From: Candidatus Izemoplasmatales bacterium
GTDB taxonomy: Bacteria > Bacillota_I > Bacilli_A > Izemoplasmatales > Hujiaoplasmataceae
Assembly: GCA_028702245.1 (NCBI GenBank)
Contig: JAQVPE010000010.1
Location: 1-12,524, forward strand
Direction: 5' to 3'
DNA: 12,524 bases
Below the pieces are notes generated by a model. The model worked only from the letters and a program-made list of their open reading frames with translations. It did no database searches and had not been told where the DNA came from. How positions within the stretch are numbered: position 1 is the first letter of the stretch; each line of letters starts with the position of its first letter. The position numbers and the translations under genes were made by a program. Below, in pieces: positions 1-6,850 of this stretch.

Positions 1-924
1 GACAAATTCATCATGATTTCGGCGATTTTCGGCGTATTGATTGTCATCATTTTGTTGGTGACGGTCGTCGGCACTTATGAATTCAAGGCCGATGATTCGG
101 CCTTGAAAGCCAGATTCAAACTCCGCCGCGATTTCATCGACTGTTTCAAGGATGATAACTTCAGGCGTTCTTCGTTTGCATTCATGTTCTCGCTGGCTGC
201 GATCTTCGTCCTCCAGGATACGATCCAGTACTACGTCAATTACTGGTTGCTTTCTCCCGAACTCTTCTTGCCCCTCGCCGGATCGGTCTTGGTGCTCGGA
301 TTTTTGAGCGTCCCCCTTTGGGTAATCATCTCCAATCGGATTGGCAAGCAAAGAACATTGTTCTTAGGCGCTTTATGTTGGGTCATTGCGTTCATCGTCT
401 TTTTCTTTTTGCCACAGCTTCCCTATGATCGAGTCGCCATCGATTATTTGGGCGAGGTGTATATCATCCCCTTGGCGATGGGACCGGCAATCGCCAGTTT
501 CCCCTTGTGGGGCTGGCTGGCAGTCTTGATTTTGGGGTTGGGAATGGGCGATATCCATCTTGTCGCCTATGGCATGTATCCGGATGCGATCAGCTTGATC
601 ACCAAAAAGGATCCCAACAAGGAAGGCAGTCTGTTTGGAGCGGTTTCTTTTCTCCAGAAACTGGGTATCGGTTTGGCGACGTTGGTCATCGGCCCGATCC
701 TCGATCTTTCGGGTTACGTGGCGAAGCCGGATCCTGCTTGGTTTTCGCAACTTGAGGATCTTGGCGAAAGCGTCGCCGCCAACTATCTCTATGTTCAATC
801 GCAACCGCAAGCGCCTTTGGCTATCAAAATCGTGTTTTGCTTTCTGCCAATCGCTTTGATGCTGATGGCGGCTTTGTCTGTGAAACGATATTCGGCGGAC
901 GGGCTTATAAAAAGCGAAGAATAA
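1..924 (+). CDS. GPH/MFS-type sugar-cation symporter, 5'-truncated
   Basis: The reading frame is open to the left edge, so this is the C-terminal part of a larger gene; the first Met at 13 is probably internal. The 307 visible residues contain about six hydrophobic membrane segments separated by short basic loops. One loop (around nt 310-360) is SNRIGKQRT, resembling the conserved cytoplasmic loop of major facilitator transporters. The stretch around nt 570-660 (MYPDAISLITKKDPNKEG followed by a Gly/Phe-rich helix) fits the conserved PD-A segment of the glycoside-pentoside-hexuronide (MelB-like, MFS_2) family, which imports sugars with a cation. The visible length fits the last six or seven of twelve helices. 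A soluble insert rich in Asp, Ser and Gln lies before the last helix. The substrate cannot be told from the sequence. It ends in TAA just before a strong terminator. Another MFS subfamily is possible. Confidence 0.7.
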   Translation, partial: DKFIMISAIFGVLIVIILLVTVVGTYEFKADDSALKARFKLRRDFIDCFKDDNFRRSSFAFMFSLAAIFVLQDTIQYYVNYWLLSPELFLPLAGSVLVLGFLSVPLWVIISNRIGKQRTLFLGALCWVIAFIVFFFLPQLPYDRVAIDYLGEVYIIPLAMGPAIASFPLWGWLAVLILGLGMGDIHLVAYGMYPDAISLITKKDPNKEGSLFGAVSFLQKLGIGLATLVIGPILDLSGYVAKPDPAWFSQLEDLGESVAANYLYVQSQPQAPLAIKIVFCFLPIALMLMAALSVKRYSADGLIKSEE

Positions 925-931
925 TACAAAG

Positions 932-957
932 ATAGCCCCGGCAACTGCCGGGGCTAT
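932..957. terminator. Perfect hairpin, probable bidirectional terminator
   Basis: An 11-bp perfect stem (ATAGCCCCGGC at 932-942, paired with GCCGGGGCTAT at 947-957) closes an AACT loop. It starts 8 bases after the transporter stop and ends 8 bases from the stop of the convergent rnjA. On the plus strand it is followed by a moderately T-rich stretch (TTGATTTGTT), and on the minus strand by a similarly imperfect T-rich stretch. Its position between two convergent genes suggests it ends both transcripts. The short U-tracts make strict Rho-independence less certain than the stem does. Confidence 0.8.
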
Positions 958-964
958 TGATTTG

Positions 965-2644
965 TTAGAGAACCATGATGACAGGCATTATCATCGGTTT
1001 GCGCGTGCTCTTTTGAAGAATGTAACGCGAGAGCGCTTTTTGAAGATCGTTTTTAAGACCGCTGATATTCAGCTTTTTACCGCCTATCAGATATTTGTCG
1101 GTGACGTCAAGCGCCAACTCTTGCAAATCCTTGATCATGATGTTGTTGTCTTTCATGAAGATGAATCCTCTTGAGACTATCGAGGGAACGCAGATGACTT
1201 CCTGGCGTTCCTGATTGATTGTTAGGACGACTGACAGGATGCCATCCTCGGATAATTCTCTGCGGTCCTTGATCACCTGGGTTCCAACTTCACCGATAGC
1301 TGAACCGTCAACGTAGATATCGGCGGTTTGGACCTTGCCATCACGGCGAGCAGTTGTTTTAGTCAAAGCAAGCACATCACCATTATCAAGAATGAAGGTG
1401 TTTTCCGGCTTCACTCCGGTATCTTGGGCCAGCTTTGCGTGCATCTTCAGCATTCGGTATTCCCCATGGATCGGCACGAAAAATTTGGGACGCATCAGTT
1501 TGAGCATCAACTTGAGCTCGTTTTGGCCGCCGTGTCCTGATGCATGGACATCGGCGAACGGCGATTGGGTAATGACTTTGGCGCCGCTTTTGTAGAGGAG
1601 ATTGATAGTTTTGTTAATGCTCTCTTGGTTTCCCGGAATTGGAGAAGATGACAAGATGACGGAGTCACCCGGAATCAAAGAGATTTGTTTATGGCTTCCC
1701 GAAGCGATCCTGGTCAAGGCAGCCAAGGGTTCTCCCTGTGATCCCGTGCAGAGGATTGTCACGTTTTTAGCTTTTAGTCCGGTCAAATTACGACTATACA
1801 GAAAAGTACCGTAAGGAGCCTTGATATAACCAAGCTTCATACCGACATCGATGTTTTTTTCCATTGAGCGACCAAAGACGGCTATTTTACGGTTGGTTGC
1901 GACGGAAGCTTCGACGATTTGCTGGATCCTGTGGACATTTGATGCGAAAGTGGAAATGATGATCCGTCCATCAATCGTCGCAAACAAGTCTCTGATCGTC
2001 TCGCCGACGACTTTCTCGGACGTTGTGAAATCTTCCAATTCGGCATTGGTGGAATCTGACATCAGGCACAATACGCCATCTTCCCCGATTCTGGCCATCT
2101 TATGGTAATTGGAATCATTAGCGACCGGCGAGAAGTCGAACTTGAAATCGCCAGTGTGGACGACAACGCCCTCAGGAGTTGAAATTTTTACACCAAAAGA
2201 ATCCGGAATCGAATGATTGGTCCGGAAGAAGCCGATAGAAATGTGTTTAAAACGAATGATGTCAGATTCGTGGTACTCTTGGAGATTCAAAGAAAGGTTG
2301 GCGTGTTCCTCCATTTTGACCTTGATCAGACCATAACTTAGTCCGGAGGCGTAAACCGTGGGGACCCTGACCGATCTCAACAAAAACGGGATCCCGCCGA
2401 TATGGTCCTCATGGCCGTGGCTGATAACCAAAGCGCGGATCTTGCTTTGGTTTTCAACCAAATACGTATAATCGGGAATAACGTAATCGATACCCATCAA
2501 ATGTTCATCGGGAAATAAAAGCCCCGAGTCGATGATGATAAGCTCGTCACGATATTCCACGCAATACATGTTCTTGCCAACTTCCCCCAAACCGCCCAAG
2601 GCAAAGAGGCGAACCTCATGCGTTTTGGCGATAGGTTCTTGCAT
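965..2644 (-). CDS. rnjA: Ribonuclease J1-type metallo-beta-lactamase RNase
   Basis: RNase J combines endonuclease and 5'-to-3' exonuclease activity and carries out mRNA decay and rRNA 5' maturation in Gram-positive bacteria. At 559 residues it matches the usual length of about 555. Visible are the N-terminal FALGGLGEVGKN (14-25), the metal site HGHEDH (76-81), H144 and D166 in HTGDFKFD, MSDSTN (195-200), GSQGEP (301-306), and HASGHGGQ (367-374). PIHGEYR follows with H393, then the beta-CASP and C-terminal domains. It ends in the typical PMIMPVIM tail. The full set of metal ligands argues for the active J1 type, because B. subtilis J2 has a degenerate HGHADA-like motif. The ATG at 2644 is preceded by AAAGGA with 8-nt spacing and a good promoter. 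It stands alone, convergent with the transporter and divergent from priA. Confidence 0.96.
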   Translation of the reverse strand: MQEPIAKTHEVRLFALGGLGEVGKNMYCVEYRDELIIIDSGLLFPDEHLMGIDYVIPDYTYLVENQSKIRALVISHGHEDHIGGIPFLLRSVRVPTVYASGLSYGLIKVKMEEHANLSLNLQEYHESDIIRFKHISIGFFRTNHSIPDSFGVKISTPEGVVVHTGDFKFDFSPVANDSNYHKMARIGEDGVLCLMSDSTNAELEDFTTSEKVVGETIRDLFATIDGRIIISTFASNVHRIQQIVEASVATNRKIAVFGRSMEKNIDVGMKLGYIKAPYGTFLYSRNLTGLKAKNVTILCTGSQGEPLAALTRIASGSHKQISLIPGDSVILSSSPIPGNQESINKTINLLYKSGAKVITQSPFADVHASGHGGQNELKLMLKLMRPKFFVPIHGEYRMLKMHAKLAQDTGVKPENTFILDNGDVLALTKTTARRDGKVQTADIYVDGSAIGEVGTQVIKDRRELSEDGILSVVLTINQERQEVICVPSIVSRGFIFMKDNNIMIKDLQELALDVTDKYLIGGKKLNISGLKNDLQKALSRYILQKSTRKPMIMPVIMVL

Positions 2645-2694
2645 TTTGTAAATCCTTTCTGAAATGGCAATATTGTTGATAATTCGTTACAAGT

Positions 2695-2723
2695 ATTATA
2701 CTAGAAGTCCAGTCATAATGCAA
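2695..2723 (-). promoter_or_regulatory. rnjA promoter
   Basis: On the minus strand there is TTGCAT (plus coordinates 2718-2723), a spacer of exactly 17 bp, and TATAAT (2695-2700), a close match to a sigma-A promoter. The expected start near 2688 gives a leader of about 45 nt before the rnjA ATG. No riboswitch-like structure was recognised in that leader. Confidence 0.75.
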
Positions 2724-2759
2724 ATGATACCATTATTATTTTGTTAAATATTGCATTAT
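2715..2759. repeat. Inverted repeat ATAATGCAA / TTGCATTAT at divergent promoters
   Basis: A 9-bp perfect inverted repeat: ATAATGCAA at 2715-2723 and TTGCATTAT at 2751-2759, separated by 27 AT-rich bases. Each arm contains the -35 hexamer TTGCAT of one of two divergent promoter candidates (rnjA to the left, priA to the right). The symmetry may simply be two similar promoters back to back, or could be a shared binding site. Confidence 0.55.
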
Positions 2760-2779
2760 TTTTCATCACGAATTACAAT
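2751..2779 (+). promoter_or_regulatory. Distal priA promoter candidate
   Basis: TTGCAT at 2751-2756, a 17-bp spacer, and TACAAT at 2774-2779 on the plus strand. It mirrors the rnjA promoter. A transcript from here would start near 2786 and carry a leader of about 100 nt before priA. A second, proximal promoter candidate lies at 2858-2866. Confidence 0.5.
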
Positions 2780-2856
2780 TTATAGCAAGGAGCCTGTGTA
2801 TCGGTTGTTCAGCGATTTTCCAGATATCCTCGAATTGGTCGAATTCATCATTTTTC

Positions 2857-2866
2857 ATGATATAAT
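2857..2866 (+). promoter_or_regulatory. Proximal priA promoter, extended -10
   Basis: ATGATATAAT contains TATAAT at 2861-2866 preceded by TGA, a perfect extended -10 element. No convincing -35 box is seen at 16-18 bp, as is common for this class. The expected start near 2873 leaves about 17 nt before the ATG, just enough to hold the AAGGAGGG ribosome binding site at 2877-2884. Confidence 0.65.
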
Positions 2867-2889
2867 GATAGAGGGGAAGGAGGGCTACA

Positions 2890-5232
2890 ATGATTGCGAG
2901 AGTGCTTGTGGATGTCCCCGCAAAAGCGGTGGATAAGTTATTCGACTACCTTGTTCCCGAAGTCTTTTCGGAAGTCATTGAAGTAGGGATGCGAGTCAAG
3001 GTCCCTTTCGGCCCGCGACAACTTCAAGGCTATTGTCTGGAACTTGCGGACAGTTCTAACTATGCCGATCTTAAACCAATAATCGCTGTTTTGGATATTG
3101 AAAGCTATTTGACGCCGGAACTGATTGCCATCATGAAAGAACTTCATGAGGAGACTGCGACGGTGATGATTCGCATCATCGAAACGATCCTACCCTCGGC
3201 TTTGAAAGCCACCTACAAAACCAAAATCAGCGTCAAGGACCAAGATGCCCTTTCTTTAGAACTTAAGAGCGAGTTCAAAGACCGGACTTATCGCTATCTT
3301 GAAGAGTTGACGCCTTTTCTTTCAGAAGTCAAGAGCAACGTCAAAAAAGGCATCCTCATTCAAGAGACCGAGATCAAGAACCAAGCAACCGCTCGCACAG
3401 AAAGAGTTGTTTGCCTTGGGAAAAGAACCACGGGAACCATTACCAAGAAACAACAGGATGTCATTGACGTACTGATGAAAGAGGATGGCATCTTAAAAAT
3501 CAAAGAATTAGCTTCAAAAGCCAATGTTACTCCTTCGGTAATCAGTACTCTTGAACGAAACGGCTATGTCGAGATCAAAACCAAAGAGAAGTATCGTGAT
3601 TTGTTTTCGCTGGCAAAACCTCTAGACAAACATATAAAGCTTAATGACCGCCAAAAGGAAGCGTTACAGAAAATCGCGGCAAGACTCGGAAGCAGTCAAA
3701 CCTTCTTGCTTCACGGAGTTACCGGCAGCGGCAAGACCGAAGTCTATCTCGAAGCGATCGAGAAGGTTGTTTCAATGGGCAAAGAAGCTATCGTGCTCGT
3801 TCCGGAAATCGCATTGACGCCGATGATGGTTTCTCGATTTATTAGCCGCTTTCCAAATCAACTCGCCATCCTTCATTCGGGTCTCTCGCACGGAGAAAAA
3901 TTCGATGAATGGCGGAAGATAATCCGCAAAGAAGTCAAAATAGTTGTTGGAGCGAGAAGCGCCTGTTTTGCGCCATTTACCAATCTTGGTCTTATCGTCG
4001 TAGACGAGTTTCATGAGACAACCTATAAACAAGAGGAGCCTCCCAAGTACAATGCGATTGATATTCTTTCGATGCGTTCCTTGAAACACCATGCCCCGCT
4101 TGTCCTTGGGTCCGCCACACCCTCGATTGACGCTTATGCCCGCTTTAAGCGCGGTTACTATGAACTTCTTGAGTTGCCCGAAAGAGCCCAAAACGCCACT
4201 CTGCCAGAACTCGAAATCATCGATATGAAACAAGAATTCAAGTCAGGGAACACGGGCATCTTCTCAAGACGGCTTATCGAAGAACTCGATAACGTCCTCA
4301 AACGCAAAGAACAAGCCCTGCTCCTTATGAATCGTAGAGGCTACTCGACGTTTGTGATCTGTCGAAACTGCGGCTATGTTTTTTCCTGTCCTGACTGTGA
4401 CATCTCGTTGACTTATCACGAGGCTGATCACACCTTGAAATGCCATTATTGCAATCACAAGGAACCGCTCCCCAAAAAATGTGCCAAATGTGGTTCTGAG
4501 GAACTCCGCTACTTTGGAAGCGGTACTCAAAAAATCGAAGCGGAAATCCAGAAATTGTTCAGTTCTGCGAAAATCGTCAGAATGGATACCGACACTACAA
4601 GAACCAAAAATGCCCATGAAATCCTTTTGCACGATTTCGAGTATTCGGGAGACATTCTTTTAGGTACCCAGATGATAGCTAAGGGTTTGGATTTTCCCAA
4701 TGTGACGCTTGTCGGCATCATCCAGGCCGATGGCAATCTCTACTCTCCTGATTTTCGGGCCCCAGAGAAAACCTTCCAGTTGATAACCCAAGTTTCAGGC
4801 AGAGCCGGAAGACGCGAAAAGCAAGGAAAGGTTATCGTTCAAGCCTTCAATCCCAATCATTATGCGATTCGTTACGCTATCAATCAAGATTATCTTGGGT
4901 TCTACGAATATGAGATGAGACTAAGAAAAATTGCCCGCTATACACCGTTTTATTATTTGACTCAAGTCATGTTTGCGGGTGAAAAGATGCGGGATCTATT
5001 CATGTCGGCCAAGGAAGCCGTGAATATGTTCAGAAAAGAACTCTCAGAAGAGGCGATTGTTCTTGGGCCTTCTTTGCCGATCGTATCAAGGATCAAAGGG
5101 AAATACTATTGCCAGGTCATCATCAAATATCGCAATGAACCAAAGTTGAACCAAACATTGATTGCTGTCAGAGACTTGTTTGACACCGAACACATCAGAG
5201 TTACCATCGACAGAAGCCCAACATTAGGATAG
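2890..5232 (+). CDS. priA: Primosomal protein N' (PriA), replication restart helicase
   Basis: PriA is a superfamily 2 DNA helicase that recognises stalled forks and reloads the replisome through the primosome proteins. At 780 residues it is close to the B. subtilis protein (about 805). In order: the N-terminal 3'-end-binding region (1-105), a winged-helix-like part (about 185-235), Walker A GVTGSGKT (276-283), motif II DEFH (372-375), and GSATPS (407-412). Next come eight zinc-binding cysteines (491, 494, 500, 503, 518, 521, 531, 534) inserted in the helicase, GTQMIAKGLDFPN (592-604), and QVSGRAGR (634-641). Motif II is normally DEEH in this family; Phe at the third position is unusual, although the catalytic D and E remain. 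The ATG at 2890 follows AGGAGG with 6-nt spacing. fmt begins 9 bases after its stop and is probably cotranscribed. Confidence 0.96.
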   Translation: MIARVLVDVPAKAVDKLFDYLVPEVFSEVIEVGMRVKVPFGPRQLQGYCLELADSSNYADLKPIIAVLDIESYLTPELIAIMKELHEETATVMIRIIETILPSALKATYKTKISVKDQDALSLELKSEFKDRTYRYLEELTPFLSEVKSNVKKGILIQETEIKNQATARTERVVCLGKRTTGTITKKQQDVIDVLMKEDGILKIKELASKANVTPSVISTLERNGYVEIKTKEKYRDLFSLAKPLDKHIKLNDRQKEALQKIAARLGSSQTFLLHGVTGSGKTEVYLEAIEKVVSMGKEAIVLVPEIALTPMMVSRFISRFPNQLAILHSGLSHGEKFDEWRKIIRKEVKIVVGARSACFAPFTNLGLIVVDEFHETTYKQEEPPKYNAIDILSMRSLKHHAPLVLGSATPSIDAYARFKRGYYELLELPERAQNATLPELEIIDMKQEFKSGNTGIFSRRLIEELDNVLKRKEQALLLMNRRGYSTFVICRNCGYVFSCPDCDISLTYHEADHTLKCHYCNHKEPLPKKCAKCGSEELRYFGSGTQKIEAEIQKLFSSAKIVRMDTDTTRTKNAHEILLHDFEYSGDILLGTQMIAKGLDFPNVTLVGIIQADGNLYSPDFRAPEKTFQLITQVSGRAGRREKQGKVIVQAFNPNHYAIRYAINQDYLGFYEYEMRLRKIARYTPFYYLTQVMFAGEKMRDLFMSAKEAVNMFRKELSEEAIVLGPSLPIVSRIKGKYYCQVIIKYRNEPKLNQTLIAVRDLFDTEHIRVTIDRSPTLG

Positions 5233-5241
5233 GTGATAAGC

Positions 5242-6177
5242 ATGAAGATCGTTTTTATGGGAACCATGGATTTTGCGGTGCCGATTCTATTCGGCCTTCA
5301 AGAAAGACACGAGGTTTCGCTCGTCGTCACCCAACCGGACAAGCCAATCGGCCGCAAACAGTTAATGAAAGCCTCAAGTGTTAAAATTTGCGCTCAGTCA
5401 CTGAACATTCCGGTGTTTCAGCCTAAGAGCATCAAAAGTGATTATTTACCAATTCTAAATGCCAAACCCGAGTTGATCGTGGTTGCTGCCTATGGGCAGA
5501 TGATACCAAAAGAAGTCTTGTTTTTCCCTAAGCGAGAGTCAATCAATGTTCATGCCTCCCTCTTACCCAAGTATCGGGGTGGAGCTCCGATGCAAAGAGC
5601 AATCATGGCAGGCGACAAAGAGACCGGGGTTACCGTGATGAAGATGGCCCAGAAAATGGATTCAGGTCCGATTTTGGCTCAAGCAAGACTCCCAATCGAG
5701 GTCGACGACAATGTTGAGACTTTGGAAGGAAAACTGGCACTTCTCGGTAGAAATCTGTTACTGAAGACGCTCGATGAACTTCAAGAAGACAAAGCGGTGT
5801 TGATTCCGCAAAACGAGGAAGAAGTAACATATGCTCGCAATCTGCTCCCAGAGGAGGAAAAGATCGACTTCAACAACCCCGCATTGACCATCTATAACCA
5901 CATCAGGGCCTTTTACCCCAAACCAGTTGCCCACGGCTTGATCGAAGGGCAAAAACTGAAGATTCTGAAAGCTGATGCAATACAAGATGATCATTCTGTA
6001 GAAGCTTTTCCTGGTGAAATCGTCAGTGTTGATAAGGGAAACGTCCACATCATGACAGGATCTGGCCTGATTAGACTCGTCAAGGTCCAACTTGAAGGCA
6101 GAAACGCGATGAGCATTGAGGCATTCATGAACGGAATCGGCAAATCTCTGCTTGTCAAAGGCCGCAAATTCAAATAG
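5242..6177 (+). CDS. fmt: Methionyl-tRNA formyltransferase
   Basis: Fmt transfers the formyl group from 10-formyl-tetrahydrofolate to the amino group of Met-tRNA(fMet) for translation initiation. From ATG 5242 it has 311 residues, the usual length. The N-terminus MKIVFMGTMDFAVPIL is typical. The catalytic Asn102, His104 and Asp140 lie in INVHASLLP and MDSGPIL, and SLLPKYRGG (106-114) is the folate-site signature. The C-terminal tRNA-binding domain covers about 205-311. A GTG nine bases upstream, directly after the priA stop, also opens the frame, but ATG 5242 fits the family start and has AGGTGA (5231-5236) five bases before it. That site overlaps the priA stop and suggests coupling. In many Bacillota a peptide deformylase gene (def) sits between priA and fmt; it is absent here. 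Confidence 0.96.
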   Translation: MKIVFMGTMDFAVPILFGLQERHEVSLVVTQPDKPIGRKQLMKASSVKICAQSLNIPVFQPKSIKSDYLPILNAKPELIVVAAYGQMIPKEVLFFPKRESINVHASLLPKYRGGAPMQRAIMAGDKETGVTVMKMAQKMDSGPILAQARLPIEVDDNVETLEGKLALLGRNLLLKTLDELQEDKAVLIPQNEEEVTYARNLLPEEEKIDFNNPALTIYNHIRAFYPKPVAHGLIEGQKLKILKADAIQDDHSVEAFPGEIVSVDKGNVHIMTGSGLIRLVKVQLEGRNAMSIEAFMNGIGKSLLVKGRKFK

Positions 6178-6180
6178 GCT

Positions 6181-6210
6181 TTGGCAATCGAATCATTTAT
6201 ATGATATAAT
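6181..6210 (+). promoter_or_regulatory. Promoter of the pgpA-metK operon
   Basis: TTGGCA (6181-6186), an 18-bp spacer, and TATAAT (6205-6210) with an extended -10 TGA in front. It starts four bases after the fmt stop, and transcription is expected near 6217. It is the only good promoter seen before the terminator at 10117, so it probably drives the next four genes. No terminator separates it from fmt, so read-through from priA-fmt is also possible. Confidence 0.8.
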
Positions 6211-6222
6211 TATTAGTTAGTA

Positions 6223-6236
6223 TCATACGCGTATGA
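6223..6236. promoter_or_regulatory. 14-bp palindrome, candidate operator
   Basis: TCATACGCGTATGA is a perfect 14-bp palindrome beginning 12 bases after the -10 box, so at or just past the expected transcription start and about 22 bases before the ATG at 6259. It has no T-run after it, so it is not a terminator. Its place suits an operator for a dimeric repressor. I did not notice a second copy in the window, and the regulator is unknown. Confidence 0.4.
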
Positions 6237-6258
6237 AGACATATTCAGGGGTGATTAT

Positions 6259-6819
6259 ATGAATCGTCAACGTAACCTTTTCTCGCGGGAAGAGATGCTC
6301 AGAATGAATATCGAAAAGCTGCTGGAACGGGGAGTCAGTCTGGAACAAATAGCCGAGATTGCTTTTAAACAACAATCAAAGTGGAAACCCGACATTTCTT
6401 TTGGCGAATGCTTGGAATCGGTCGAAAAGATTCTTTCTCTTCGCGACGTGTTCCACTTGTTGCAACTTGGAGCCGAAATCGACAGATTGACCGAAGCTGA
6501 GGCGTTTCAGGGGCCCATTCAAGCGATTCTCATGTCTGATCAAGGGATGTTTGGCATCGATGAGCTGTTTGGTCTAGAACTTGCGGGTTTATATGGAACT
6601 ATCGGCAAAACCAATTTTGGCGACATCGACGTCAACAAACCCGGAATCATCAGCAAACTTAACGATGCCGGCAAAAAGAACAAGGGAGCCTGCCATACGT
6701 TCATGGACGACATCGTCGGCGCAATCGCCGCCGCCGCATCCACAAGGGTCGCTCAGATCGAAAATGAGATCGAAGCCCGGAAGGATCCTTCAATCATCGA
6801 ACAACCCAAGTTATTCTAG
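6259..6819 (+). CDS. pgpA: PgpA/YutG-like phosphatidylglycerophosphatase
   Basis: PgpA dephosphorylates phosphatidylglycerol-phosphate to phosphatidylglycerol at the membrane. The 186-residue protein resembles the soluble YutG form found in Bacillus, without obvious membrane helices. Visible landmarks are ERGVSLEQIAEI (23-34), DQGMFGIDEL (94-103), LYGTIGKTNFG (111-121), KPGI (127-130), and the C-terminal CHTFMDDIVGAIAAAAS (145-161). The paired Asp150-Asp151 and Gly-Ala helix match the conserved DD motif of the PgpA family. Whether YutG-type proteins truly act on PG-phosphate is less well established than for E. coli PgpA. The ATG at 6259 follows AGGGGTGA (6247-6254). It is the first gene of the apparent operon, and 31 bases separate its stop from the next start. 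Confidence 0.8.
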   Translation: MNRQRNLFSREEMLRMNIEKLLERGVSLEQIAEIAFKQQSKWKPDISFGECLESVEKILSLRDVFHLLQLGAEIDRLTEAEAFQGPIQAILMSDQGMFGIDELFGLELAGLYGTIGKTNFGDIDVNKPGIISKLNDAGKKNKGACHTFMDDIVGAIAAAASTRVAQIENEIEARKDPSIIEQPKLF

Positions 6820-6836
6820 ATCGGTTTGTTTTTAGC

Positions 6837-6846
6837 GGGGAGGTGA
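6837..6846 (+). promoter_or_regulatory. Ribosome binding site choosing ATG 6851
   Basis: GGGGAGGTGA lies before two adjacent starts, GTG 6848 and ATG 6851. Counted from GGAGG, ATG 6851 has 7 nt of spacing and GTG 6848 only 4, so the ATG is preferred. Confidence 0.7.
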
Positions 6847-6850
6847 TGTG

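Noticed and set aside
2751..2936. Short frame running through the priA leader and into priA
   Set aside because: An AAGGAG at 2787 stands only 3 bases before a GTG and 12 before a TTG, both poor spacings. The frame covers the priA promoter and ribosome binding site and ends inside priA in another frame, and the peptide resembles nothing I know. A leader peptide cannot be fully excluded.
3772..4233. Long minus-strand frame opposite priA
   Set aside because: It lies wholly inside the well-supported priA gene, has no ribosome binding site, and has no recognisable motif; it is an antisense shadow.
5233..5241. GTG start for fmt directly after the priA stop
   Set aside because: The family starts at M-K-I-V-F-M-G-T, matching ATG 5242, and the GTG would overlap the AGGTGA ribosome binding site.
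6223..6236. Palindrome after fmt as a terminator
   Set aside because: It has no room for a loop, no following T-run, and lies downstream of a strong -10 box, so an operator is more likely.
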